This document shows positions 16,137 through 25,434 of a stretch of 64,000 nt of DNA, piece by piece. Source of the stretch: Rhodococcus sp. W8901 (GTDB lineage Bacteria; Actinomycetota; Actinomycetes; Mycobacteriales; Mycobacteriaceae); NCBI RefSeq assembly GCF_013348805.1, contig NZ_CP054690.1, positions 4,464,001 through 4,528,000 of the forward strand, written 5' to 3'. The notes beneath the pieces were generated by a model that was not told the origin of the DNA, made no database searches, and saw only the letters and a program-made list of their open reading frames with translations. A program made the translations under genes and the position numbers. Position 1 is the stretch's first letter; every line of letters begins with the position of its first letter.

Positions 16137-16613
16137 ATGACCACTGATCCGGGTGCAGGTTCGAACGCGGGCGGCGGGCGAATCCCGTTCGGGGCAAGCG
16201 GGACGCCCGACCTGATCAGCTCGCAAGGCAGGACGATCATCGCGGACGCGGTGGTCGCGAAGATCGCGGGCATCGCCACCCGCGAGATCAACGGCGTCTA
16301 CGACGTGGGTGGCGGCACCGCACGCGTCGTCGGGGCGCTGCGCGACCGCATCCCCGGCGCACGCGTCGACCACCGGCAGGGCGTCGCGGTCGAGGTCGGC
16401 GAGAAGCAGGCCGCGATCGACATCGGCATCGTCGCCGAGTACGGCGTGGCACTGCACGAACTCGCCGCCGGGATCCGCCGGAACGTCATCGCCGCGGTCG
16501 AGAACATGACCGGCCTCGAGGTCACCGAAGTCAACATCACCGTCTTCGACGTCGTGCTCTTCGACGAGACCGACACCGGCGCCGAGTCCGACGCCAAACC
16601 GAGGGTGCAGTGA
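16137..16613 (+). CDS. Asp23/Gls24-family envelope stress protein
   Basis: A 158-residue protein of the Asp23/Gls24 (DUF322) family. The core is GRTIIADAVVAKIAGIATRE, then GVAVEVGEKQAAIDIGIVAEYG, and the C-terminal VIAAVENMTGLEVTEVNI (about residues 30-145), preceded by a Gly/Ser-rich tail. In Staphylococcus Asp23 is a membrane-anchored cell-wall stress protein held by AmaP. An AmaP-like gene closes this operon. The ATG at 16137 has an AGAGGAG ribosome binding site. It overlaps the next gene by four bases (GTGA). Confidence 0.85.
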   Translation: MTTDPGAGSNAGGGRIPFGASGTPDLISSQGRTIIADAVVAKIAGIATREINGVYDVGGGTARVVGALRDRIPGARVDHRQGVAVEVGEKQAAIDIGIVAEYGVALHELAAGIRRNVIAAVENMTGLEVTEVNITVFDVVLFDETDTGAESDAKPRVQ

Positions 16614-16927
16614 CCGAGCCTGTCGCACAAACACTCTCACCGGCGGAGCTGGCCGCACGGGCGACACTGGCGGTGCCCGAGGTGGCGGGACTGCACGGCG
16701 GCGAGTTCGGCGAGATCGCCACATATCTGCCTGGCCGCCGGGTGACCGGCGTCAGGCTCGGCGACGACCACTGCTCGGTGCACGTCACCGTGCGGTACCC
16801 GGCCGACCTGTTCGCCACCGCCGAACGGGTGCGCGCCGCCGTCCACGCGGTCGTGGGCATTCCGGTGGACGTGACGATCGAGGACCTGACCGACACCCCC
16901 GACGACGAGACAGGACCCGAACTATGA
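16610..16927 (+). CDS. Small Gls24-operon protein, 105 aa
   Basis: A 105-residue cytoplasmic protein starting at GTG 16610, overlapping the previous stop by four bases and the next start by four. It contains HCSVHVTVRYPADLFATAERV and VVGIPVDVTIEDL. These resemble the beta-strand and terminal helix of a truncated Asp23/Gls24 domain, so it is probably a degenerate family member working with the neighbours. I cannot assign a separate function. Confidence 0.75.
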   Translation: MTEPVAQTLSPAELAARATLAVPEVAGLHGGEFGEIATYLPGRRVTGVRLGDDHCSVHVTVRYPADLFATAERVRAAVHAVVGIPVDVTIEDLTDTPDDETGPEL

Positions 16928-17103
16928 GCAGTACAAGCATGGGACTGATCGCGGGACTCCTCCTGGCCCTGGCCGGAATCCTCGGCGGCTTCAGCGGTTT
17001 CGTCTTCGCGGTGCTCCTCGGCGCGGTCGGGATGGCGATCGGCGCCCACCGCGACGGCCACCTCGACCTCGGCGCCCTGCTCCGATCCCGCGGCCGTGGC
17101 TGA
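16924..17103 (+). CDS. Small two-helix membrane protein (DUF2273-like)
   Basis: A 59-residue protein, MSSTSMGLIAGLLLALAGI and onward, consisting almost entirely of two hydrophobic helices with a short GGFSGF turn and a basic tail (RSRGRG). Small DUF2273-type membrane proteins accompany Gls24/Asp23 genes in many Gram-positives, so I assign it by size, topology and place. It overlaps both neighbours (four bases upstream, eight downstream), which supports its being a real translated gene. Confidence 0.75.
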   Translation: MSSTSMGLIAGLLLALAGILGGFSGFVFAVLLGAVGMAIGAHRDGHLDLGALLRSRGRG

Positions 17104-18085
17104 ACCGGACACCGAACCGAGCGACGCCCCGCCGGCTCAGACAGCGATCGACGAACCGGGGTCACGCGGCAGCTTGGTCATCAAGGACCGGGCGATCGCG
17201 AAGATCGCGACCACCGCCGCGCTCCAGGTGCCCGGTGTCGTGTCGCAGGGCGGCGGGCTCACCCGCTTCACCGGGCGCGAACTGCCCCGCGCCGACGTCT
17301 CCACCGGGACCCGGTCGGTGTCGGTCAACCTGTATCTCGGCGTGCACTGGCCGTGCGACGTCGCGGAGCTGACCCGGCGCGTCCACCACGAGGTGGGCGA
17401 ACAGGTCGAGAACCTCACCGGAATGCCGCTGCACCAACTCGGTGTCCTCGTCGCCGGCACCGGCCCCGACACCCCGGGCGATTCGGACATCGCCTGCCCG
17501 ACGCCCTCCCCCGCCGACACCGTCACCGCGCCGCGGCCACCGGCCGCCGCACCCGCCGCCGTCCCCGCGGCGATCCTGATCGCGCTGGGCCTGCTCGGGT
17601 TGGCCGCCGTCGCCGCCCGCGAACTGCTCATATCCCGCGGCACCATCTCGGGTGCACCCTGGCTGCGGAACACGTTCGAATGGCTCGGACGCCTGCACTG
17701 GGAGCAGTGGCTGGTCCCGGTCGCGCTCGCCGGCCTCGTCGTCGGCATCCTGTTCGTGCTGCTCGCGCTCGCCCCGCGCACCCGCACCCACGTTCCGCTG
17801 CGCGCCGACGACGGCGTCGCCACGGTGTGGATGCGGCCCGTCGACGTCGCCCGCATGTGCAGTGCGCGCGCCGGCACCGTGCCCGGCGTGGTGTCCGCGC
17901 ACACCACCGTGGACCGCCGCCGCGCCACCGTTCACGCGATCACCGACGCCGCCGTCACCGGATCCGATGCCGACAACCTGCGAGAAGCGGTCGTCGGCGC
18001 CGTCGGAGACGGACTCTCACTCCTCGGACGCCCGCTGAAGCTGCGCGTCAAGACGCGCACGGACCGCAAGCAGGCACGGTCGTGA
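17096..18085 (+). CDS. Gls24-domain plus membrane protein (DUF6286-like C-terminus)
   Basis: A 329-residue protein. Residues about 25-120 form a Gls24/Asp23-like domain (LVIKDRAIAKIATTAALQVP, then VENLTGMPLHQLGVLV). A Pro/Ala-rich linker follows, then two transmembrane helices at about 155-180 and 205-230. The C-terminal soluble domain (VWMRPVDVARMCSARAGTVP) is probably the DUF6286 type. It is likely a membrane anchor of the Gls24 assembly. It starts at GTG 17096, inside the end of the small membrane gene, and ends in a GTGA overlap with the AmaP-like gene. Confidence 0.78.
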   Translation: MAEPDTEPSDAPPAQTAIDEPGSRGSLVIKDRAIAKIATTAALQVPGVVSQGGGLTRFTGRELPRADVSTGTRSVSVNLYLGVHWPCDVAELTRRVHHEVGEQVENLTGMPLHQLGVLVAGTGPDTPGDSDIACPTPSPADTVTAPRPPAAAPAAVPAAILIALGLLGLAAVAARELLISRGTISGAPWLRNTFEWLGRLHWEQWLVPVALAGLVVGILFVLLALAPRTRTHVPLRADDGVATVWMRPVDVARMCSARAGTVPGVVSAHTTVDRRRATVHAITDAAVTGSDADNLREAVVGAVGDGLSLLGRPLKLRVKTRTDRKQARS

Positions 18086-18708
18086 AGCGCAGCGCGGCCG
18101 CACTGAACCGCCTCCTGGTCCTCGTCGTCGGCCTCGCACTCGCCGCGGCCGGAGCGACGGCACTCGCATGGGACCGCGGCGTGACCGCGATCCGAGACGC
18201 GGTGGCCAATTTCGACCGTGACCGGCTGATCGAGGTCCCCGACCAGAGCTGGTGGCATGCGGCGCTCGCCGTGACCATCGGCGTCTCCCTCGTCCTGGCG
18301 GTCGTCGTCCTCGCCGTCGACCTCACCCGTCGGCGCGCCTCGCCCAGCCAGTTCCTCGAGTCGCGGACGGACACACCCGTTTCCATCGACCTCGGCCCGA
18401 TCGCGAACGGTGTCGCCACCGAACTCGCGCAGCTGCCCGGGGTGCGGCGGGCGCGGGGTCGTGCGCTGTCGGATCGTGGGCTCGCGACGATCCAGGTGAC
18501 CGTCGAAGCCGATCCGCACTCCGACGTCGCCGCGCTCACCCGCGCGTCCGAGCGGATCGCCGCCACCACGACATCCGCACTCGGCGGCACCGCTGTCGCC
18601 GACGTCGCGATTCGCATCCTGCTGCACCTCGACCGCGCCGACCACCCCCCGGTGGCTGCACCCGCCACACCCGGCCCGCAGTCCACCGCCGGCAGTGGAG
18701 CAGACTGA
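18082..18708 (+). CDS. amaP: AmaP-like alkaline-shock-response membrane anchor
   Basis: A 208-residue protein with two N-terminal transmembrane helices (LLVLVVGLALAAAGATALAW, and ALAVTIGVSLVLAVVVLAVDL) and a C-terminal domain of about 110 residues resembling Gls24/Asp23. This is the layout of AmaP, which anchors Asp23 to the membrane in Staphylococcus. It starts at GTG 18082 in a four-base overlap with the previous stop. It closes the five-gene envelope operon. The symbol is by analogy. Confidence 0.7.
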   Translation: MKRSAAALNRLLVLVVGLALAAAGATALAWDRGVTAIRDAVANFDRDRLIEVPDQSWWHAALAVTIGVSLVLAVVVLAVDLTRRRASPSQFLESRTDTPVSIDLGPIANGVATELAQLPGVRRARGRALSDRGLATIQVTVEADPHSDVAALTRASERIAATTTSALGGTAVADVAIRILLHLDRADHPPVAAPATPGPQSTAGSGAD

Positions 18709-18712
18709 CACC

Positions 18713-19357
18713 ATGCGTGACACGGGCCCCGACCTCTCGAACACCGACTCCGACTTCGAGGGCACGGATTTCGACGGCGAGGACTTCTCCGACGCGACCT
18801 TCGCCGGCGAGACCTGGCAGCACCGCAACTACACCGGCTGCACGTTCCGGGACACCGACATGTCGAACCTCGTCACCGAATCGGTGACGTTCACAGACTG
18901 CGACTTCACCGGCGCCGATCTCACCGGCTCACAGCACAGCGGATCGGCGTTCCGGAACTGCCACTTCGAGTACACCCGCATGTGGGACAGCATCTTTCGG
19001 CATTCGAGCTTCATGGGTTCGGTCATCCGGGAGTCCCGAATCCGCCCGCTCACGCTCGAGGAGGTGGACTTCACCCTCGCCTCGCTCGGTGAGATCGACC
19101 TGCGCGGCGTCGACCTGTCGGGCTGCCGGTTGCGAGAGGCCAACCTGGTCAAGGCAGACCTGCGCAAGGCGATCCTGCGCGGCGCCGACCTGACCGGCGC
19201 ACGCACCGGGGACCTGCGCCTCGACGACGCCGACCTGGAAGGTGCCCGCGTCGACGCCGCCCTATGGACCTCCGCGAGGCTCACCGGCGCGCGCATCGAG
19301 ATGCACCAGGCAGTAGGCTACGCGGCCGCGAACGGCCTGCGGGTGGCCGGCCACTAG
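18713..19357 (+). CDS. Pentapeptide-repeat protein
   Basis: A 214-residue protein built of pentapeptide repeats A(D/N)LXX, for example DFTGADLTGS, ADLRKAILRGADLTGA and RLDDADLEGARVDAALW. These fold into a right-handed quadrilateral beta-helix. Some family members (MfpA, Qnr) mimic DNA and protect gyrase from fluoroquinolones, but most have no known role. The length is near Qnr (about 215) and longer than MfpA (about 183). The ATG at 18713 is preferred, with GGAG about 12 bases upstream. A GTG at 18695 is also possible. Confidence 0.82.
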   Translation: MRDTGPDLSNTDSDFEGTDFDGEDFSDATFAGETWQHRNYTGCTFRDTDMSNLVTESVTFTDCDFTGADLTGSQHSGSAFRNCHFEYTRMWDSIFRHSSFMGSVIRESRIRPLTLEEVDFTLASLGEIDLRGVDLSGCRLREANLVKADLRKAILRGADLTGARTGDLRLDDADLEGARVDAALWTSARLTGARIEMHQAVGYAAANGLRVAGH

Positions 19358-19373
19358 CCGCTCACTCGCCCGA

Positions 19374-19772
19374 TCATTCGGTGGGCCGGACGAACTCCGG
19401 CTGATCGAGCACCCGCAACCAACTGCCGTCCGCCTGCCGGCGGACCACCTGCGCCCGCGCGCCCGCCCCGTCCCGGGGCGGCGTCGACGTCAACGCGAGA
19501 TCGCCGCTCACGAGCGTCGGCAACGGCGGTTCCGGCTCGAAACGAGGCGCGGGCGCCAGCACCTCCGCCCACAGCTCGCGGATCGCGTCCCGGCCCACCG
19601 TCACCGATCCGGGCGGGTACGCCATCACCGCGTCCTCCGCGTACAGCGCGGCGACCCCGTCGGCATCGCCCGCGTTGGACCGTTCGACGAACAGTCTGGT
19701 GAGGTCCTCGGGTGTCCGTGCCTTCTCTGCCTTCTCCGCCTTCACTGCCTTCTCTGTGTGCGCCTTCGTCAT
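19374..19772 (-). CDS. NTF2-like/SnoaL-like protein
   Basis: A 132-residue protein of the nuclear-transport-factor-2-like cone fold. The pattern LTRLFVERSNAGDADGVAALYAEDAVMAYP, then GRDAIRELWAEVL, is the classic DUF4440/SnoaL start. The N-terminus carries a Lys/Ala repeat (KAVKAEKAEKA). Such proteins act as small hydrolases, isomerases or ligand binders; no catalytic residues can be assigned. I chose the ATG at 19772 with GAGAGGAAC upstream. It is divergent from the LysR gene across 99 bases, so it is a candidate target. Confidence 0.75.
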   Translation of the reverse strand: MTKAHTEKAVKAEKAEKARTPEDLTRLFVERSNAGDADGVAALYAEDAVMAYPPGSVTVGRDAIRELWAEVLAPAPRFEPEPPLPTLVSGDLALTSTPPRDGAGARAQVVRRQADGSWLRVLDQPEFVRPTE

Positions 19773-19846
19773 GCCTGTTCCTCTCGTGCACCGGATTCGG
19801 TACATCGAGCATCCGACGGCGGGATCGAGAAGTCCAACAGATAGTT

Positions 19847-19857
19847 GTTCTCAGAAC
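19847..19857. promoter_or_regulatory. LysR-type binding site candidate
   Basis: GTTCT-C-AGAAC is a perfect inverted repeat in the divergent region between the NTF2-like gene and the LysR gene, 15 bases before the LysR ATG. LysR regulators typically bind such sites and autoregulate. Assignment is by position. Confidence 0.4.
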
Positions 19858-19871
19858 TAGAATTATCAGTC

Positions 19872-20753
19872 ATGGAACTGCGTCAGCTCGAATACTTCGT
19901 CGCGGTCGCCGAGGAAGCCAACTTCACGCGCGCCGCTGCCCGCGTCCACGTCAGCCAGTCGGGAATCAGCGCGCAGATCCGGCAACTCGAGAACGACCTC
20001 GGCGCACCCCTGTTCGACCGCTCGACGCGCACTGCCACCCTCACCGTCGCCGGCGAGGCGGCGCTCACACACGCCCGCGCCGCGCTGGCCGCAGCCAGCG
20101 CCGTCCGTGAGGCGGTCGACGACGTCAATCACCTGGTCCGGGGTCGACTCGAGGTCGGAATGGTCACGGCGTGCACCGTGACGCCACTGTTCGACGCACT
20201 GTCCGCGTTTCATCGCGCGCATCCGGGCGTCGAGGTGAGCCTGACCGAGAACAACTCCGATCGGCTCGTCGACGGCGTGCGCGGCGGCACGATCGAGCTG
20301 GCCCTCGTCGGGGTTGCCGGCAGCGCGCCCGCCGATCTGGCCTCGTTCACGCTGGTGAGTGAGCGCCTGGTCGCCGCAGTGCCCACCGGTCATCCGCTGA
20401 CCCGGCTGCCGTCGGTGACGCTGGCCGACGCGTGCGCACATCCCCTGATCACGCTGCCGATGGGCACCGGTATCCGCACCGTCCTCGAGCAGGGGTGCGC
20501 GGAACTGCGGCGCCGGCCCGACATCGCGCTGCAGGCCAGCGCCCCCGACACCGTGGCCGACCTCGCGGCCCGCGGACTGGGCGTCGCGATCCTCAGCGAA
20601 TCGATGGCCGCGTCGTATCCGGACCTGGAATCGCGGGTGGTCTCCGACGTCGCTGTCGATGCCGTCCTGGCCCTGGTGTGGAAGCCGGATCCGTCCCCGG
20701 CACTGCGCGAACTCCTGGTTCACGCCCGGCGCGCGTTCGGCGCCACCGTCTGA
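19872..20753 (+). CDS. LysR-family transcriptional regulator
   Basis: A 293-residue LysR regulator. The N-terminal winged helix-turn-helix is MELRQLEYFVAVAEEANFTR with VSQSGISAQIRQLENDLGAP (residues about 1-60). The C-terminal periplasmic-binding-like domain begins near 90 (GRLEVGMVTACTV). It starts at ATG 19872, divergent from the NTF2-like gene, the usual arrangement for a LysR regulator and its target. The inducer is unknown. Confidence 0.9.
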   Translation: MELRQLEYFVAVAEEANFTRAAARVHVSQSGISAQIRQLENDLGAPLFDRSTRTATLTVAGEAALTHARAALAAASAVREAVDDVNHLVRGRLEVGMVTACTVTPLFDALSAFHRAHPGVEVSLTENNSDRLVDGVRGGTIELALVGVAGSAPADLASFTLVSERLVAAVPTGHPLTRLPSVTLADACAHPLITLPMGTGIRTVLEQGCAELRRRPDIALQASAPDTVADLAARGLGVAILSESMAASYPDLESRVVSDVAVDAVLALVWKPDPSPALRELLVHARRAFGATV

Positions 20754-20892
20754 CACCGGCCGACCGCGGCCTGTTCGCCTCAGGGTGGGAGTGGCTTGCC
20801 GTCACCGGTCGGGGTCGAGGTGCAGCAGCGCGTGCCGACTCGCTCGTCGTGCGGATCTCGATCGGCTCGAGGCCTCTGTGAGGAGCAGATCC

Positions 20893-21392
20893 ATGACGGA
20901 CACCCCCGCTTCTGCGGACCCCGAGGACGTGGTCAACTTCCGGTTCGAGGAGGTTGTCGACAATCGTCGACACGATCCGGCGCCTGTTGTGTTCCATCCG
21001 CAGATGAAAATCCGCCGGATGGGTGTTCAGGCAGCGGTCCGCCACCTGCTGGCCGCCGGCCCCGGAGGGGTCCGAAGCCGGATTCCCGCGCCACCTTCGT
21101 GGCCACGCACACGGGCGAGTTCCTCGGCATCCCCGCGACCGGCCGCAGGATCGAATTCGACGAGGTTCTGATCATGCGGGTCTCCGCCGGCAGGATCACC
21201 GAAGTCTGGGCCCTCGCGGACGAACTCTCCCTCCTGGAGCAACTCGGCGCGGTCGTGCAGGGCGCACGACGACGACTCCTCGCGACGTTGTCCCCGGTAG
21301 GGAACCCGCCGTGGCCGACGACGTCAGGGGGTGCCTGTCCAGGCCCGGAAACGCGCAATGGCGCCCACTCCCGAAGGAGTGGGCGCCATTGA
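20893..21392 (+). pseudogene. Decayed SnoaL-like/ester-cyclase gene
   Basis: A good ribosome binding site (GAGGAG) precedes the ATG at 20893, and the N-terminal part reads like a SnoaL-like cyclase (VVNFRFEEVVDNRRHDPAPV). After residue about 58 the frame is lost. In another frame the conserved second half appears: TFVATHTGEFLGIPATGRR, then EVLIMRVSAGRITEVWALAD. About 30 central residues are missing as well, so this is a deletion with a frameshift rather than one sequencing error. The tail runs into the tuf terminator. It is probably non-functional. Confidence 0.65.
21357..21390 (-). terminator. Strong terminator at the end of the str operon (after tuf)
   Basis: AATGGCGCCCACTCC (21357-21371) pairs perfectly with GGAGTGGGCGCCATT (21376-21390) around a CGAA loop, 40 bases after the tuf stop. 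The symmetric A/T ends let it work from both sides, and it also faces the decayed SnoaL-like gene. Confidence 0.9.
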
Positions 21393-21429
21393 CTGGATCA
21401 GACGGGATCAACCGTCAGTGATCAGAGAA

Positions 21430-22620
21430 TCACTTGATGATCTTGGTGACGCGACCGGCGCCGACGGTGCGGCCACCCTCACGGATCGCGAAACGCAGGC
21501 CCTCGTCCATAGCGACCGGCTGGATCAGCACGACGGACATCTCGGTGTTGTCACCGGGCATGACCATCTCGGTGCCCTCGGGCAGGGTCACAACGCCCGT
21601 CACGTCAGTCGTACGGAAGTAGAACTGCGGACGGTAGTTGTTGAAGAACGGCGTGTGGCGGCCGCCCTCGTCCTTGGACAGGATGTACGCCTGGCCCTCG
21701 AACTCGGTGTGCGGGGTGGTGGTGCCGGGCTTGACCACAACCTGGCCACGCTCGACGTCCTCGCGCTTGATGCCACGAACCAGCAGACCGACGTTGTCGC
21801 CGGCCTGGCCCTGGTCGAGCAGCTTGCGGAACATCTCGATGCCCGTGACCGTGGTCTTGGTGACATCGGGACGGATGCCGACGATCTCGACTTCCTCGTT
21901 CACGTTGACAACGCCACGCTCGATACGACCGGTGACGACGGTGCCACGACCGGTGATCGTGAAGACGTCCTCGACCGGCATCAGGAACGGCTTGTCCGTC
22001 TCACGAACCGGGTCCGGGATGGAGTCGTCGACGGCCTGCATGAGGTCGACGATCGACTGAACCCACTTCTCGTCACCCTCGAGCGCCTTGAGCGCCGAGA
22101 TCGGGATGACCGGAGCGTTCTCGTCGAACTCCTGGCCTGCCAGCAGCTCGCGGACCTCCATCTCGACGAGCTCGAGGATTTCCTCGTCGTCGACCATGTC
22201 GGCCTTGTTCAGGGCGACGAGGATGTAGGGCACGCCGACCTGGCGGGCGAGCAGCACGTGCTCACGCGTCTGCGGCATCGGGCCGTCGGTGGCGGCCACG
22301 ACCAGGATCGCGCCGTCCATCTGGGCGGCACCGGTGATCATGTTCTTGATGTAGTCCGCGTGACCCGGAGCGTCGACGTGCGCGTAGTGGCGCTTCTCCG
22401 TCTGGTACTCGACGTGGGAGATGTTGATCGTGATACCACGAGCCTTCTCCTCCGGCGCCTTGTCGATCTGATCGAAAGCGAAGCTCTCGTTCAGATCCGG
22501 GAACTTGTCGGCGAGCACCTTGGTGATGGCCGCGGTGGTCGTGGTCTTGCCGTGGTCGACGTGACCGATGGTGCCGATGTTCACGTGCGGCTTGGTCCGC
22601 TCGAACTTCGCCTTCGCCAC
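21430..22620 (-). CDS. tuf: Elongation factor Tu
   Basis: A 396-residue translational GTPase that brings aminoacyl-tRNA to the ribosome. The G domain carries GHVDHGKTT, the switch region [20 protein letters not shown] and NKAD. Domains 2 and 3 follow and end in [11 protein letters not shown]. Length is standard. The gene is last of the str operon rpsL-rpsG-fusA-tuf, 89 bases after fusA, with AGGAGG at its start, and is closed by a strong terminator. Confidence 0.99.
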   Translation of the reverse strand: MAKAKFERTKPHVNIGTIGHVDHGKTTTTAAITKVLADKFPDLNESFAFDQIDKAPEEKARGITINISHVEYQTEKRHYAHVDAPGHADYIKNMITGAAQMDGAILVVAATDGPMPQTREHVLLARQVGVPYILVALNKADMVDDEEILELVEMEVRELLAGQEFDENAPVIPISALKALEGDEKWVQSIVDLMQAVDDSIPDPVRETDKPFLMPVEDVFTITGRGTVVTGRIERGVVNVNEEVEIVGIRPDVTKTTVTGIEMFRKLLDQGQAGDNVGLLVRGIKREDVERGQVVVKPGTTTPHTEFEGQAYILSKDEGGRHTPFFNNYRPQFYFRTTDVTGVVTLPEGTEMVMPGDNTEMSVVLIQPVAMDEGLRFAIREGGRTVGAGRVTKIIK

Positions 22621-22709
22621 TGGATGTCCTCCTGGACTGATTGTGCTTGCGGTATGCAGCAGTGCGGTTGGTTATTACGTTGGTCGTGCTTCGGCCGACG
22701 AAACCGAGG

Positions 22710-24812
22710 TTACTCGCCGGTCGCCTTGGCGATGATTTCCTTCGAGACGTTCGAGGGAACCTCTGCGTAGGAATCGAACACCATGGAGAAGTTCGCTCGG
22801 CCCTGGGTCTTCGACCGCAGATCACCGATGTAACCGAACATCTCCGAGAGCGGAACCAGCGCCTTCACGACACGGGCACCACTGCGTTCCTCCATGGCCT
22901 GGATCTGGCCACGGCGGGAGTTGAGGTCGCCGATCACTTCACCCATGTAATCCTCGGGCGTGGTGACCTCGACAGCCATGATGGGCTCGAGAATGACCGG
23001 GCCGGCCTTGCGGGCGGCTTCCTTCAGCGCCTGCGAACCGGCGACCTTGAAGGCCATTTCCGAGGAGTCGACGTCGTGGTAAGCGCCGTCGAGCAGGGTC
23101 AGCTTGAGGTTCACGAGCGGGTAGCCGGCGAGAACACCGTACTGCATCGCATCCTGTGCACCGGCGTCGACCGACGGGATGTACTCGCGCGGAACGCGGC
23201 CACCGGAGACCTTGTTCTCGAACTCGTAGCTCGCGCCGTCCTCGCCGATGAACGGCTCGAGGGCGATGATGACCTTTGCGAACTGGCCCGAGCCACCGGT
23301 CTGCTTCTTGTGGGTGAACTCGTGCTTCTCGACCGGCCGGGTGATGGTCTCGCGGTACGCGACCTGCGGCTTGCCGACGTTGGCCTCGACCTTGAACTCA
23401 CGACGCATACGGTCGACGAGGATGTCGAGGTGGAGCTCGCCCATGCCGCCGATGACGGTCTGGCCGGTCTCCTCGTCGAGCTCGACCGAGAAGGTCGGGT
23501 CCTCTTCGGCCAGCTTCTGGATCGCGGTGCCCAGCTTCTCCTGGTCGGACTTGGTCTTGGGCTCGATGGAGACCTGGATGACCGGATCCGGGAAGGTCAT
23601 GGACTCGAGGACGATCGGGTTCGCCTGGTCGCACAGGGTGTCACCAGTCGTGGTGTCCTTCAGGCCGATCATCGCGTAGATGTGGCCGGCCACGGCCTCG
23701 TCGACCGGGTTCTCCTTGTTGGCATGCATCTGGAAGAGCTTGCCGATGCGCTCCTTCTTGCCCTTGGTCGCGTTGAGGACCTGGGCACCCGGCTCGATAC
23801 GACCCGAGTAGACGCGCACGAAGGTGAGCTTGCCGAAGAACGGGTGCGCAGCGATCTTGAAGGCCAGAGCCGAGAACGGCTCGTCCTTGCTCGGCTTGCG
23901 CTTGAGGATGGTCTCCTCGTCGTTCAGCTTGTGACCCTCGACCTCGCCGATGTCCAGCGGGTTCGGCAGGTAGTCGATGACCGCGTCGAGCATGGGCTGA
24001 ACGCCCTTGTTCTTGAACGCGGAACCACACAGAACCGGGTACAGCTCGGAGGCGACCGTCATCTTGCGGATGGCGCCCTTGATCTCCTCGACCGTGAGCT
24101 CCTCGCCGCCGAAGTACTTCTCCATGAGAGCTTCGTCGGACTCGGCAACGGTCTCGAGCAGCTTCTCGCGGTACTCGGCAGCCTTGTCGGCCAGATCCGC
24201 GGGGATCTCCTCGATGGTGGGCTCGGTACCGGTCGGCACGACGCCGCGCCAGGTGATGGCCTTCATCTCGACGAGGTCGACGACGCCGTCGAAGTCGTCC
24301 TCAGCGCCGATCGGCAGCTGCAGGACCAGCGGCTTCGCGCCGAGGCGATCGATGATGGTCTGCACGGTGAAGTAGAAGTCCGCGCCCATCTTGTCCATCT
24401 TGTTGACGAAGCAGATGCGCGGAACGTCGTACTTGGCAGCCTGGCGCCAGACCTGCTCGGACTGGGGCTCGACGCCCTCCTTGCCGTCGAACACGGCAAC
24501 GGCGCCATCAAGAACACGGAGGGAGCGCTCGACCTCGACCGTGAAGTCGACGTGGCCGGGGGTGTCGATGATGTTGATCTGGTTGTTGTTCCAGAAACAG
24601 GTGACAGCAGCGGAGGTGATGGTGATACCACGCTCCTTCTCCTGCTCCATCCAGTCGGTGGTCGACGCACCGTCGTGGGTCTCACCGATCTTGTAGTTCA
24701 CACCGGTGTAGAAGAGGATGCGCTCGGTGGTGGTGGTCTTACCGGCATCGATGTGCGCCATGATGCCGATGTTGCGGACCTTGTTCAGGTCGGTCAGCAC
24801 TTCCTGTGCCAC
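22710..24812 (-). CDS. fusA: Elongation factor G
   Basis: A 700-residue ribosomal translocase GTPase. The N-terminal G domain has [34 protein letters not shown] and NKMDKMG. The later domains end in the conserved [20 protein letters not shown] region. The fusidic-acid-sensitivity regions look normal. It follows rpsG after a 151-base gap holding an 11-bp hairpin (24912-24959), and precedes tuf. Confidence 0.99.
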   Translation of the reverse strand: MAQEVLTDLNKVRNIGIMAHIDAGKTTTTERILFYTGVNYKIGETHDGASTTDWMEQEKERGITITSAAVTCFWNNNQINIIDTPGHVDFTVEVERSLRVLDGAVAVFDGKEGVEPQSEQVWRQAAKYDVPRICFVNKMDKMGADFYFTVQTIIDRLGAKPLVLQLPIGAEDDFDGVVDLVEMKAITWRGVVPTGTEPTIEEIPADLADKAAEYREKLLETVAESDEALMEKYFGGEELTVEEIKGAIRKMTVASELYPVLCGSAFKNKGVQPMLDAVIDYLPNPLDIGEVEGHKLNDEETILKRKPSKDEPFSALAFKIAAHPFFGKLTFVRVYSGRIEPGAQVLNATKGKKERIGKLFQMHANKENPVDEAVAGHIYAMIGLKDTTTGDTLCDQANPIVLESMTFPDPVIQVSIEPKTKSDQEKLGTAIQKLAEEDPTFSVELDEETGQTVIGGMGELHLDILVDRMRREFKVEANVGKPQVAYRETITRPVEKHEFTHKKQTGGSGQFAKVIIALEPFIGEDGASYEFENKVSGGRVPREYIPSVDAGAQDAMQYGVLAGYPLVNLKLTLLDGAYHDVDSSEMAFKVAGSQALKEAARKAGPVILEPIMAVEVTTPEDYMGEVIGDLNSRRGQIQAMEERSGARVVKALVPLSEMFGYIGDLRSKTQGRANFSMVFDSYAEVPSNVSKEIIAKATGE

Positions 24813-24911
24813 AGGATTCTTCCCCGCTCGTTGCTCGTGTCGGTCCTTGTCGGGACCACGTTCTTGTGTTGTCAGCCGGCCCGGGTGACGGAACCGACAC
24901 AGTAGTGACCA

Positions 24912-24959
24912 ACGCCAGGCCGAGGGATTCGGTGCCGTGAGGCTCCCCCGGCCTGGCGT
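24912..24959 (-). terminator. Intercistronic hairpin between rpsG and fusA
   Basis: ACGCCAGGCCG (24912-24922) pairs perfectly with CGGCCTGGCGT (24949-24959) across a 26-base loop that contains further GC-rich pairing. It begins four bases after the rpsG stop. There is no T tract, so it is more likely a partial attenuator or an RNA-processing or stability element than a full stop, since fusA must be read through. Confidence 0.6.
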
Positions 24960-24963
24960 GGTG

Positions 24964-25434
24964 TCACCAGCGGTAGTGCGCGAACGCCTTGTTGGCTTCA
25001 GCCATCTTGTGGGTGTCCTCGCGACGCTTCACGGCTGCACCGAGGCCATTGCTGGCATCCATGAGCTCGTTGGCGAGACGCTCGACCATGGTCTTCTCAC
25101 GACGTGCACGCGAGAAGGTCACCAGCCAGCGCAGGGCCAGCGTGGTGGAGCGGCCGGGGCGAACCTCGACCGGCACCTGGTAGGTGGCGCCACCGACGCG
25201 ACGGCTGCGGACCTCGAGGGCGGGCTTGACGTTGTCGAGCGCGCGCTTGAGGGTGACGACCGGATCGGTGCCGGTCTTCTCGCGAGCCTGCTCGAGTGCT
25301 TCGTAGACGATGCGCTCGGCGGTGGACTTCTTGCCGTCCAACAGGATCTTGTTGACGAGCTGCGTGACCAGCGGCGAACCGTAGACCGGGTCGGCGATCA
25401 GCGGGCGCTTGGGAGCGGGGCCCTTACGTGGCAT
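24964..25434 (-). CDS. rpsG: 30S ribosomal protein S7
   Basis: A 156-residue protein, [20 protein letters not shown] to HYRW, the standard S7 length. It nucleates 30S head assembly by binding 16S rRNA. Its ATG shares the A of the rpsL stop (TAATG), so it is translationally coupled to rpsL. Confidence 0.99.
   Translation of the reverse strand: MPRKGPAPKRPLIADPVYGSPLVTQLVNKILLDGKKSTAERIVYEALEQAREKTGTDPVVTLKRALDNVKPALEVRSRRVGGATYQVPVEVRPGRSTTLALRWLVTFSRARREKTMVERLANELMDASNGLGAAVKRREDTHKMAEANKAFAHYRW

Noticed and set aside
19700-19760. Repeated GCCTTCTCTGCCTTCTCC-like units as a repeat element
   Set aside because: They encode the in-frame Lys/Ala tract of the NTF2-like protein on the minus strand, so they are coding low complexity rather than a mobile repeat.
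22641-24905. 754-codon plus-strand frame opposite fusA
   Set aside because: EF-G on the other strand explains the sequence; the frame has no ribosome binding site or domain.
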